Source: an uncultured Spirochaetia bacterium (GTDB lineage Bacteria; Spirochaetota; Spirochaetia; CAKZLE01). Taken from it: 64,000 nucleotides of DNA. The first letter of the stretch is position 1. Each line of letters starts with the position of its first letter. The stretch spans positions 124,001 to 188,000 of the forward strand of contig CAKZLE010000020.1 of assembly GCA_937125225.1 (NCBI GenBank). The letters run 5' to 3'. Made by a program: the position numbers and the translations under genes. Below are positions 8,786-16,295 of the stretch, piece after piece. The notes under the pieces are model-generated. The model was not told the DNA's origin. It saw only the letters and a list, made by a program, of their open reading frames with translations, and ran no database searches.

Positions 8786-9433
8786 TGATAGGTCAGTCAC
8801 ATCCGGAAAAGCGATTGTTCCGGTGAATCCGGCCTCTTCAAGGATTATTCTCACCTGAGAAGCCTCTTCCTGAGTGATCCATCTTGCATAGATGCGGATC
8901 AATCTGTTTTCGGTGACCTCTGCATAGGCTTTGAGTTCTAATGCCTGTAACTGTTCGTATACCTTCAGGGCTGATACTACAGTAGAGAAGGCCCCTACCT
9001 GGATCTTGATATACTCTGCATCTTCGGCCCGATCATAGGCAGACTCAGGAATCTCTGGGAGATAGATGATCTCTAGCGTCACGTTTGAGATACCTCTTTT
9101 GACCATGTCAATCTTAGCTGCGGCAGCTTTTGAGAGGTCTATGATCCTCTCTCCCACGTAGGGACCTCTATCATTGATCCTTACATCGACCTGCAGATCA
9201 TTGGTGAGGTTGGTCACTCTGACGATCGTGCCGAAAGGAAGTACTTTATGGGCCGCTGAGATCTTATTCGTATCGAAGATCTCTCCATTAGCGGTGAGTC
9301 TTCCCTGAAACTCTCCTGCATACCAGGAGGCTATTCCCTGCTGGTAGATGATAGGTGCTTCTGCACTGAGAGTGAAGATTGGGAGGAGCGTGATCAGGAG
9401 GATCATCATAGTAGGTAATCTGTATGTTCTCAT
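8783..9433 (-). CDS. rlpA: RlpA-like septal ring lytic transglycosylase with SPOR domain
   Basis: Residues 1-24 are a signal peptide ('MMILLITLLPIFTLSAEA'). Residues ~30-125 form a double-psi beta-barrel of the RlpA family ('GIASWYAGEFQGRLTANGEIFD', 'AAHKVLPFGTIVRVTNL', 'VRINDRGPYVGERIIDLSKAAA'). This includes the conserved NDRGP and the Glu/Asp positions of glycan-cleaving RlpA. Residues ~138-212 are a SPOR domain ('YIKIQVGAFSTVVSALKVYEQL') that binds denuded septal peptidoglycan. It lacks a lipobox Cys, so it is probably periplasmic rather than lipid-anchored. Confidence 0.9.
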   Translation of the reverse strand: MRTYRLPTMMILLITLLPIFTLSAEAPIIYQQGIASWYAGEFQGRLTANGEIFDTNKISAAHKVLPFGTIVRVTNLTNDLQVDVRINDRGPYVGERIIDLSKAAAAKIDMVKRGISNVTLEIIYLPEIPESAYDRAEDAEYIKIQVGAFSTVVSALKVYEQLQALELKAYAEVTENRLIRIYARWITQEEASQVRIILEEAGFTGTIAFPDVTDLS

Positions 9434-9487
9434 AGCACCATAGTATCTGGAGAAGATAAGAAAATCAAATGAAACGATGAGGGGATG

Positions 9488-9516
9488 TTGCGTAAATCAT
9501 TACAGGTTAGTATAAT
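9488..9516 (+). promoter_or_regulatory. lysS promoter giving a likely leaderless mRNA
   Basis: TTGCGT (9488-9493), 17-bp spacer, TATAAT (9511-9516). The ATG at 9525 begins nine bases after the last base of the -10 box and no Shine-Dalgarno is present (CCGGCAGT), so transcription should start at or within two bases of the start codon. Confidence 0.75.
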
Positions 9517-9524
9517 CCGGCAGT

Positions 9525-11108
9525 ATGAGTGAAAACAAAAAAGTCAAATCAGTACACTGGGCGGATATAAACGCCGATAAGATCATGAGAGAAAAGGGAA
9601 AGAAGGATCACTACACCTGTGCATCAGGAGTAACACCTTCAGGAACCGTTCATATAGGGAACTTCAGAGAGATCATCTCTGTGGAGTTGGTCGCTCGAGC
9701 CCTCAAACAGAAGGGTGAGAATGTCAGATTCATCTTCTCCTGGGATGACTATGATGTGTTTAGGAAGGTCCCAAAGAACATGCCTGAACCGGAGCTTCTT
9801 GAGACCTTCTTAAGAAAACCCATCACCATGGTACCAGATACTCGTGGGAATAATGAGAGCTATGCTCAATTCAATGAGAAAGAGCTTGAAGGACTTCTTC
9901 ATGTGGTAGGAGTCTCTCCTGAATATATCTATCAGGCACCACGTTACCAGTCATCAGAGTATGCAAAGGGTATCAGGACTGCACTGGAGAAGAAAGCTGA
10001 GATCAAGGCCTACCTTGATGAGCATCGAACGACCCCTCTCGCAGATGACTGGTGGCCTGTTTCCGTGTTCAGTTCCTTTACGCAGAAGGATACCACAACC
10101 GTGCTTGGTTGGGATGGTGAATGGGGATTGACCTACAGATGTGATGAGACCGGGAACGAAGAGACTGTGGACCTCAGAGAGACCTCTATCGTAAAACTCC
10201 CCTGGAGGGTTGATTGGCCGATGAGATGGGCATTAGAAGATGTTGATTTCGAACCTGCGGGTAAGGATCACCACTCAGAGGGTGGTTCTTTCGATACCTC
10301 TCGGAATGTCGTCAAGGTCTTCGGTAGTGAAGCTCCCGTGACCTTCCAATATGATTTTATCAGGATAAAGGGCAGGGGTGGTAAGATCTCTTCTTCGACA
10401 GGTGAGGTTATCAGTCTCAGAGATGTTCTTGAGATCTATCAACCAGAGATCATCAGATACCTGTTCGTAGGTACGAGACCGAATACAGAGTTCGCGATAT
10501 CCTTCGATCTTGATGTGCTCAAGATCTATGAGGATTATGATAAATGTGAGAGGATCTATTTTGGACAGCAGCCGATCAATGAGAAGAAGAAGGCTAAAGA
10601 GCTCAGGAACTATGAACTTTCTCAGGTAGGTGAAGTCCCCACAGAGATGCCTTATCAGATTCAGATCAGACACCTGTGCAATATTCTCCAGAGTAATGGT
10701 GGAGATATCGACGCAGTTATAACCTCTCTGCCTGATGTGAAAGCAGACCAGATCCCAAGGCTTCGAAACAGATGCGAATGTGCATGGAACTGGGTGAAGA
10801 ACTTCGCTCCTGAAGATTTCAGGTTCGCACTCAATACTCCAGGAACTGCTACTATAGAGATGACAGAGGCAGAGCTGGCAGCAATAAAGGGATTGACCGA
10901 AGAGGTAAGGAAGATGGACTCTCATACTGAGAAGAGTATGGCAGAGGCTATCTATGTGGTCGCTCATGATCATGAGGTTGAACCAACAGAGCTATTCAGA
11001 CTCGTCTATCAGATCCTGATCAGCAAAGAGAAGGGACCCCGACTTGCCGGTTTCATCATGCTTTGTGGAAAAGATAAAATACTTCCCATATTGGAAGCTG
11101 CATTGTAA
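9525..11108 (+). CDS. lysS: Lysyl-tRNA synthetase, class I
   Basis: A 527-residue class I LysRS, the archaeal-type enzyme also found in spirochaetes, which charges tRNA-Lys. The HIGH signature appears as 'PSGTVHIGNFRE' (residues ~38-49) and KMSKS as 'GGKISSSTG' (~288). It carries the long insert and C-terminal helical anticodon-binding region of this class. No class II LysRS is visible in the window. The start codon is fixed by the promoter, which ends eight bases upstream. A terminator follows at 11156. Confidence 0.95.
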   Translation: MSENKKVKSVHWADINADKIMREKGKKDHYTCASGVTPSGTVHIGNFREIISVELVARALKQKGENVRFIFSWDDYDVFRKVPKNMPEPELLETFLRKPITMVPDTRGNNESYAQFNEKELEGLLHVVGVSPEYIYQAPRYQSSEYAKGIRTALEKKAEIKAYLDEHRTTPLADDWWPVSVFSSFTQKDTTTVLGWDGEWGLTYRCDETGNEETVDLRETSIVKLPWRVDWPMRWALEDVDFEPAGKDHHSEGGSFDTSRNVVKVFGSEAPVTFQYDFIRIKGRGGKISSSTGEVISLRDVLEIYQPEIIRYLFVGTRPNTEFAISFDLDVLKIYEDYDKCERIYFGQQPINEKKKAKELRNYELSQVGEVPTEMPYQIQIRHLCNILQSNGGDIDAVITSLPDVKADQIPRLRNRCECAWNWVKNFAPEDFRFALNTPGTATIEMTEAELAAIKGLTEEVRKMDSHTEKSMAEAIYVVAHDHEVEPTELFRLVYQILISKEKGPRLAGFIMLCGKDKILPILEAAL

Positions 11109-11155
11109 AATAAATACTCATGACAGGATATGTTGTGTGTATGTGTGTATATTCG

Positions 11156-11195
11156 GGTAGGGATGGGCTGTTAGCTCTCTCTACCTGTTTTTTTG
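11156..11195 (+). terminator. Rho-independent terminator of lysS
   Basis: GGTAGGGA pairs with TCTCTACC around an inner GCT/AGC hairpin and is followed by TGTTTTTTT. The rest of the gap 11196-11350 shows no gene I can support. Confidence 0.75.
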
Positions 11196-11354
11196 TGTAA
11201 TTTGAACCTAAAGACACTCAGTCAATCATGAAACTGTGATGAACTATCTCACATGATGAATAGAGTCGTTACTAGAAAGAGATGATATTCGGTCATATAC
11301 CTTTTGCACAAGCTATATCCGAGAAAGGCATAGAGGTCATATCTGTAGAAACGA

Positions 11355-11388
11355 ACAGGAAGGGTCGATAAGTATCAACTCTTCCTGT
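11355..11388. terminator. Strong hairpin between lysS and the antiporter operon
   Basis: The 11-bp stem ACAGGAAGGGT/ACTCTTCCTGT (one G-U), extended by GATA/TATC inside, is followed by CTGTTTT on the plus strand. It lies 35 bp past the antiporter stop codon (minus strand), so it may end that operon despite a weak T-tract in that direction. Confidence 0.5.
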
Positions 11389-11423
11389 CTGTTTTGCATA
11401 GATAAAAGAGACAATATCGTGGG

Positions 11424-12668
11424 TCACTGCTTCTGTGTTGCCAGCTTCATAGGTTTGATCTCCCCTGATTTGGTGAGACCGATCTTCGTGAGGACAGGAC
11501 CTATTATCTCAAAGAAGATACAGGTTGCGGTCACGGTCGTGATGACCGAGCTCCCGATACTCGCTCCATGAGCACTGATCTCTACGAACTCCTGTTTCAC
11601 TACAAGAGCCAAGCCAATAGCAACTCCGGCTTGAGAGAGGATACCCATACCAAGATACCTCTTGATATTGTCATCAAGTTTACCGAGGATAGAGCCGAAG
11701 AAGGCTCCTCCCATCAGACCTGCGGTTCTGCAAAGTACATATACGATACCGAGAACTCCTAGAGCAGGAAGTGCCGCTACATGAAGATTAGCACCTGCAA
11801 GGACGAAGAAGATGACGAATACCATAGGCATGAATGATTCCAATAGTGATTTGAGCGTATGGATGAGTTTAGAACTTTGGGTATTGACGATGATGATTCC
11901 GAAGATCATATTCGTCAGGATCTCTGAGAGACCGAGCAGAGAACAGAGTCCTGCAGTAAGAAGGACCATTGAGATAGTCAGGATGAGGATATCGGTTCGC
12001 TGTTTGAGCATTCTGACAAGGAGACTGAAGAGAAAACCGATAGCCGCTCCGACTAGGATCGATAGGCCGACCTCTTTCAGCGGTTCCCCCAATACTACTA
12101 ACATGTTCATTTGAGCACCTGCTTCTGATCTGAGGAGACTCTGAGCGATAGCGGAAGCGAATCCGAAGATGATGATCCCGAGTCCGTCATCAAAGCCGAC
12201 GACAGCATAGAGTGCGTCGGTGAGTTTTCCTTTTGCCTTATACTCCTGGATAACTGCAACAGTTCCTGCAGGAGCACTCGCTGGAGCTATAGCTCCAAAG
12301 ATGAGAGATAATGGAAGGTCCTTAGTCAGCAGGTAGATACCTCCGGTCACGATGACAAACGCAAGTAGTGATTCAGAGAAGATGACGGTGATGATACCTT
12401 TACCCTGTCTCTTCAGTGAAGTGAAGCTCAATTCCAATCCGATACTGATCGCTACAAGACTCAGAGCGATATCTGTTATGAAGGAGAAACTCTCCTGGAC
12501 TGGTTCTGCTAATATATTAAACAGAGATGGTCCGAGCAGTACTCCTGTGATCATATAGCCGATGATAGACGGTAGGGAGATGAACTTCATCGTCTTCCCG
12601 ATATAGAAGGCTATGAGCATCATAACTCCTACGATAAGCAGGTATGGTATATTCTGTATTAGTTCCAT
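11424..12668 (-). CDS. CPA2-family monovalent cation/proton antiporter
   Basis: A 414-residue inner-membrane protein with about 12 membrane segments of the NhaA/Kef (CPA2) antiporter fold: 'SLPSIIGYMITGVLLGPSLF', 'IALSLVAISIGLELSF' and 'VVGFDDGLGIIIFGFA' with a conserved Asp-Asp in the ion-binding helix. It has no TrkA-N/KTN tail. It lies 10 bp downstream of an EIIA protein and is last in an HTH-EIIA/EIIA/antiporter operon. PTS-type phosphorylation is therefore a likely regulator of ion exchange, as EIIA-Ntr regulates potassium systems in Proteobacteria (inference). Confidence 0.85.
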   Translation of the reverse strand: MELIQNIPYLLIVGVMMLIAFYIGKTMKFISLPSIIGYMITGVLLGPSLFNILAEPVQESFSFITDIALSLVAISIGLELSFTSLKRQGKGIITVIFSESLLAFVIVTGGIYLLTKDLPLSLIFGAIAPASAPAGTVAVIQEYKAKGKLTDALYAVVGFDDGLGIIIFGFASAIAQSLLRSEAGAQMNMLVVLGEPLKEVGLSILVGAAIGFLFSLLVRMLKQRTDILILTISMVLLTAGLCSLLGLSEILTNMIFGIIIVNTQSSKLIHTLKSLLESFMPMVFVIFFVLAGANLHVAALPALGVLGIVYVLCRTAGLMGGAFFGSILGKLDDNIKRYLGMGILSQAGVAIGLALVVKQEFVEISAHGASIGSSVITTVTATCIFFEIIGPVLTKIGLTKSGEIKPMKLATQKQ

Positions 12669-12678
12669 AAGGTTCCCT

Positions 12679-13491
12679 CTAGAAGTCTATTGCGCCAAGA
12701 GCAAATGAGAGATCCTGTACTGTTACGAGTACTCCTCTATTCTGTTCTAAGTCTGGTGCGATCGTCTGTACTCTTCTGAGTACACTGTTTACGGCATCTC
12801 TATCTACTACTGCGATGACCTGTCTACTGAACAGGTTCCTCCGGTCATTCCAGAGAGCTGCGAATATCGGCATGCGGTAGAGGTAGTTGTTTGCATTCTC
12901 TGTCTCAATGACGGTGACTGAACCATCTGCCTCAGAACTGACGGCCTCAAGGATATCATTGAAGTAGTTCTCGTTCTGGATGTATAGGGTGATCTGTGAC
13001 TTTCCCTGTCCACTGACTGAGGGTTCTGAATAGCTGATAGATGTTCTAAAGATCGCTCTGATCGTATCTGCTGATTGAGCATCGATGAGAGCCTCTCGAA
13101 CCTGTTTCTGTTTTACCGATTTCGAGATAGAGGAGAGTAGTCTCACATGAGTGTTCCGGTCATCGGTAGGACCGATGAGGAAGATGAATATCTGAGAAGG
13201 CTTCTCATCAAGTGCATCGAAATCGAGTGGTTTCTCTGTGATGATCGCACCAACGACGAAAGCATCGAGTGAATCGAAACTACAGTGCGGGATGGCTACA
13301 CCATCTGCGAGACCTGTTGAGCTGAGTTTTTCCCGCCTTTGCAATGCTTTGAATATCTCATCTTCACCGATTGCTTTCAGTGAAGGGGATTGGGCTGCAA
13401 GAGATGCGATCTTTCGTAATAGATCGGTCTTTGAATCGATCTGCTGTTTAGCGGCTATGCACTCATTGTGCAGATTGTGCCATAGATTCAT
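12679..13491 (-). CDS. EIIA-Ntr/fructose-type PTS protein with extra C-terminal domain
   Basis: Residues ~1-155 are a fructose/Ntr-type EIIA domain with the phospho-accepting His in 'DGVAIPHCSFD' and the following 'KPLDFDALDEKPSQIFIFLIGP'. Residues ~165-270 are a separate ~105-residue alpha/beta domain ('ITLYIQNENYFNDILEAVSSE' ... 'GVLVTVQDLSFALGAIDF'). Its repeated strand-helix pattern could be PII/ferredoxin-like, which is inference only. It overlaps the upstream HTH-EIIA gene by 29 bp and precedes the antiporter by 10 bp. It is likely a phosphorylation-state sensor rather than a sugar transporter, since no EIIB or EIIC is nearby. Confidence 0.85.
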   Translation of the reverse strand: MNLWHNLHNECIAAKQQIDSKTDLLRKIASLAAQSPSLKAIGEDEIFKALQRREKLSSTGLADGVAIPHCSFDSLDAFVVGAIITEKPLDFDALDEKPSQIFIFLIGPTDDRNTHVRLLSSISKSVKQKQVREALIDAQSADTIRAIFRTSISYSEPSVSGQGKSQITLYIQNENYFNDILEAVSSEADGSVTVIETENANNYLYRMPIFAALWNDRRNLFSRQVIAVVDRDAVNSVLRRVQTIAPDLEQNRGVLVTVQDLSFALGAIDF

Positions 13492-14167
13492 AATCTTCCT
13501 CCAAGAGTATTTTAGTTATGTCTTGCGGGGTATGAGCCCGTAAAAGTTTTTTACGTGTTGTCTCTTTTCTGGTGAACTTGGCTAGTCTCGCCAGTAATCT
13601 CAGGTGTGTAGTCTCTTCATGAGCCAATAACAGAAAGAACAGATGAGTCTTTGACCCATCGAGGCATCCATAATCGACTCCGCTCTGGCTGATACCCATG
13701 ATGAGAGGGGGAAGGTTTCTGCTATTCTCTCGGACGTTCCTGATATGAGGGAAGGCGGTCCCGAATCCGATAGCAGTAGTCACCATCTGCTCTCTAGCCT
13801 GCAGTCCTGATACGAGTGAGGCGGTCTGTTCCATATACCCCTGGCTTTTCAAAGGTGCCGTCAACTCCAACAGTATGTCTTCCATGCTTTGAGCTTTCAG
13901 ATTCATAAGAATGAGGTTCTCAGGGATCAGACGTGATAATTGAATGATCTGGCTGTCCACATCCATGATGGATGCTATGTTGTGCTCTTCTGTGAAGGTC
14001 ATCTTATTATTGAGCCAGGCATCGATAACAGTCTTTCTGAATCTCCACTGTCCGGCGATCTTCATACAGGGGATCTCTCCACGCTGGATCATCCTCGATA
14101 CAGTCTTTGATGCTATTTTTAGGTAGTCAGCTACCTCTTGTAAGGTTAAAATGTCGTTAATGTCCAT
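13463..14167 (-). CDS. HTH (excisionase-type) DNA-binding domain fused to PTS EIIA domain
   Basis: Residues 5-55 are an excisionase/MerR-like helix-turn-helix ('LTLQEVADYLKIASKTVSRMIQRGEIPCMKIAGQWRFRKTVIDAWL'). Residues ~85-232 are an EIIA domain of the fructose/Ntr type with the phosphorylatable His in 'GTAFPHIRNV' and 'FFLLLAHEETTHLRLLARLAKF'. This combination suggests a DNA-binding protein whose activity follows PTS phosphorylation. It is first in the antiporter operon, with GAGGA five bases before the ATG, so autoregulation is plausible. Confidence 0.88.
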   Translation of the reverse strand: MDINDILTLQEVADYLKIASKTVSRMIQRGEIPCMKIAGQWRFRKTVIDAWLNNKMTFTEEHNIASIMDVDSQIIQLSRLIPENLILMNLKAQSMEDILLELTAPLKSQGYMEQTASLVSGLQAREQMVTTAIGFGTAFPHIRNVRENSRNLPPLIMGISQSGVDYGCLDGSKTHLFFLLLAHEETTHLRLLARLAKFTRKETTRKKLLRAHTPQDITKILLEEDYESMAQSAQ

Positions 14168-14217
14168 AATAGTCCTCTAAAGTCTTTATAAAAACGTTAT
14201 AGGCCTTAAGAGGGCAA

Positions 14218-14661
14218 TTGTCAATAGTAAAAATGAAACATAGTGTAATCTTTTTTATTAGTATTGCATATATCTCTATATGTAGTATGATACTGAGCAT
14301 GAAAGATGAAAGTATGCACATCATGTTTAAAAGCTTCAGAATACAACTTGCAATCCTTATAGCTCTAGAGATCCTCTATTACCTCATCTACAAGGTGAGC
14401 CAATTCGCTATGATCCCTCATTTTCCAGCTATGCTCATCTGTATGGGGTCTTTCTGCTATACCATGATCGTCTTCTGGAACTCACCAGCTGATCGATCGA
14501 ATCGAGATCACTCCAGGGTCCTTTTTGGAGATGAGCAAGAGAGTACTCCATCTCAGAAGAAATATATGAAGAGGTATTCGCGGGGCCTAGCAGCATTCCT
14601 GATAGGACTGATCGCGATGGCTTATGTGATGGGTTCCTACTATTTCGGGTTCTGGTACTAG
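14218..14661 (+). CDS. Small membrane protein of unknown function
   Basis: A 147-residue protein with four hydrophobic stretches ('VIFFISIAYISICSMIL', 'LAILIALEILYYLIY', 'FPAMLICMGSFCYTMIVFW', 'GLAAFLIGLIAMAYVMGSYYFGFWY') and a charged loop between the third and fourth. The start is uncertain: a TTG at 14218 sits three bases after GAGGG, while an ATG at 14233 has no ribosome site at proper distance. Family not recognised. It runs divergently from the HTH-EIIA gene and its stop overlaps the era stop by 4 bp. Confidence 0.65.
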   Translation: MSIVKMKHSVIFFISIAYISICSMILSMKDESMHIMFKSFRIQLAILIALEILYYLIYKVSQFAMIPHFPAMLICMGSFCYTMIVFWNSPADRSNRDHSRVLFGDEQESTPSQKKYMKRYSRGLAAFLIGLIAMAYVMGSYYFGFWY

Positions 14662-15533
14662 TAGATCAGTTTATTGAGAATATTGGATTTTTTCTTCCAC
14701 TTAGCCTGAGATTTTACTCGCACATCAAGATGGATATCATAGGGGAAGAGGTGTTTTAACTCTTTCTGAGCCTCTTTTCTTATTGCCTGGATCCCTGATC
14801 CCTTCTTTCCGACGACAATACCTACCTGTGACTCCCTTTCAACGATGATGAATGCACGTATCCAGAGTTTACCAGTCTTCTCATCTATCTCCATGTCTGC
14901 GATATCGACATAGAGCGCATGAGGAAGTTCCTGGCTGACTCGGTTCACTACCTTCTCTCGAATGATCTCTGCAGCTCTGAATTCTGGAGGTTGGTCGGTA
15001 TAGAACTCCTCAGGATAGAGTTGTTCCCCTTCTGGTGCGGTCTTGAAGAGTAGGGTAAGCAGTTCGGTCACTCCATCTCTCGATGCAGCTGAAAGTGGTA
15101 GAATCCCCTTGATAGATGGATCATAGGAGAGAAACTCCTCCACATCGGAGACAGAACTCTCTTTCATATCGGTCTTGTTCGCTGCTACGATGATGGGTAC
15201 ATTGATTGTCCTGAGAATCGAGAGGATCTTCTCTTCTTCGGCTCCCGGAGGTCTTGTCGTATCGACAACATAGAGTATGATATCTGATTCGGAGAGGGAG
15301 GCTTGAGCCACCTCGACCAATCGTTGATTGAAACTCTTATCTGAGAGGTGGTATCCGGGGGTGTCGATGAATATAAGCTGTCCCCGATCTTCTGTGAAGA
15401 TACCACGAATGGCATTCCTCGTCGTCTGAGGGGAGGGAGCGGTGATAGACACCTTTTCCTTACAGATAGTATTGAGTAATGTTGATTTACCTGCAGATGG
15501 TCTGCCTATGATTGATACGATTGCACATTTCAT
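14658..15533 (-). CDS. era: GTPase Era
   Basis: A 291-residue ribosome-assembly GTPase acting on the 30S subunit. G1 'GRPSAGKSTLLN', G2 'TTRNAIRG', G3 'DTPGYH', G4 'AANKTDM', and the C-terminal KH RNA-binding domain with 'GIVVGKKGSGIQAIRKEAQKEL'. Length matches the family. There is no Shine-Dalgarno sequence before the ATG. A TACAAT box (15540-15545) ends seven bases before it, so the transcript is probably leaderless, though the -35 is weak. Confidence 0.96.
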   Translation of the reverse strand: MKCAIVSIIGRPSAGKSTLLNTICKEKVSITAPSPQTTRNAIRGIFTEDRGQLIFIDTPGYHLSDKSFNQRLVEVAQASLSESDIILYVVDTTRPPGAEEEKILSILRTINVPIIVAANKTDMKESSVSDVEEFLSYDPSIKGILPLSAASRDGVTELLTLLFKTAPEGEQLYPEEFYTDQPPEFRAAEIIREKVVNRVSQELPHALYVDIADMEIDEKTGKLWIRAFIIVERESQVGIVVGKKGSGIQAIRKEAQKELKHLFPYDIHLDVRVKSQAKWKKKSNILNKLIY

Positions 15534-15643
15534 AGCTGCATTGTACCGATATTCCTTATGAAGTTATACCCCTGAAAAAACATATCTTTTCTTTTCCTCT
15601 GATAATGAGTATACTTCATTAGAAGAACGAGACGGAGTGATAT

Positions 15644-16216
15644 ATGGCCGAAGAAAAAGAGACTAAGAAGGGTACAGAAAACCCAATAACTGAAAAATTA
15701 CTAGCAACAAGATCTATCCTCATTTCAGGCGAGATCAATAAGGAACTCTCTGAGCGCGTAGTGAAACAGATGCTTCTCCTTGAGGCAGATAATGACGAAC
15801 CTATCAAGATATTCATCGACTCCCCCGGAGGAGATGCTGATGCAGGTTATGCCATATTCGATATGGTACGATTCGTGAAACCTCGAGTGATCATGATCGG
15901 TATGGGCCTCGTTGCATCTGCAGCGGCTCTTATCCTCCTTGCATCACCGAAAGAGGACAGGATCGGACTACCGAATTCGAACTATCTGATTCACCAGCCC
16001 CTGAGTACTATACGGGGTGTTGCGACCGAGATCGAGATTCATGCAAAACAGATCGAGAAGTTGCGATTGAAGATCAATCTCCTGATCAGTGAAGAGACCG
16101 GGACTGCTCTCGAGCAGGTAGGAAAGGATACTGATAGAGACTGCTGGTTAGATGCTAAAGAATCTATCAGCTATGGTCTTATCTCGAAGATCGTTACCTC
16201 ACGTGATGATCTATAA
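15644..16216 (+). CDS. ClpP-family serine protease, divergent
   Basis: A 190-residue ClpP-fold protein. The catalytic triad is recognisable: Ser in 'GMGLVASAAALILLA', where typical ClpP has GQAASMGA, His in 'YLIHQPL', and Asp in 'KDTDRDCWLDAKE'. The oxyanion strand 'IDSPGGDADAGYAIFD' is conserved. The N-terminus lacks the usual loop for ATPase docking, and no clpX, clpA or tig lies beside it. It may therefore be a second ClpP paralogue rather than the housekeeping enzyme. A GGAG site precedes the ATG and a terminator overlaps the stop codon. Confidence 0.85.
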   Translation: MAEEKETKKGTENPITEKLLATRSILISGEINKELSERVVKQMLLLEADNDEPIKIFIDSPGGDADAGYAIFDMVRFVKPRVIMIGMGLVASAAALILLASPKEDRIGLPNSNYLIHQPLSTIRGVATEIEIHAKQIEKLRLKINLLISEETGTALEQVGKDTDRDCWLDAKESISYGLISKIVTSRDDL

Positions 16217-16234
16217 CTCCTGATAGGAGTTTTT
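16215..16234 (+). terminator. Rho-independent terminator of the ClpP-like gene
   Basis: AACTCCT-GAT-AGGAGTT followed by TTT. The 5' arm begins inside the TAA stop codon. Confidence 0.75.
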
Positions 16235-16254
16235 CATACAGAGTAAAAGTCTCA

Positions 16255-16295
16255 TTGTCACATATGACACGATATGGTATTATCGTGTCATATGT
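16255..16295 (+). promoter_or_regulatory. Promoter embedded in a 15-bp-arm perfect inverted repeat covering the start codon
   Basis: The arms ACATATGACACGATA (16260-16274) and its exact complement (16281-16295) are separated by six bases. A promoter fits inside: TTGTCA (16255-16260), 17-bp spacer, TATTAT (16278-16283). The right arm contains ATG 16292, nine bases after the -10 end. A protein bound here would block both RNA polymerase and any start on the message. The next gene begins with a SorC-type DNA-binding domain, which makes autoregulation the simplest reading. Confidence 0.8.

Noticed and set aside
11196-11350. Possible small gene or RNA between lysS and the antiporter operon
   Set aside because: No open frame with a ribosome site and no convincing RNA structure beyond the two hairpins listed.
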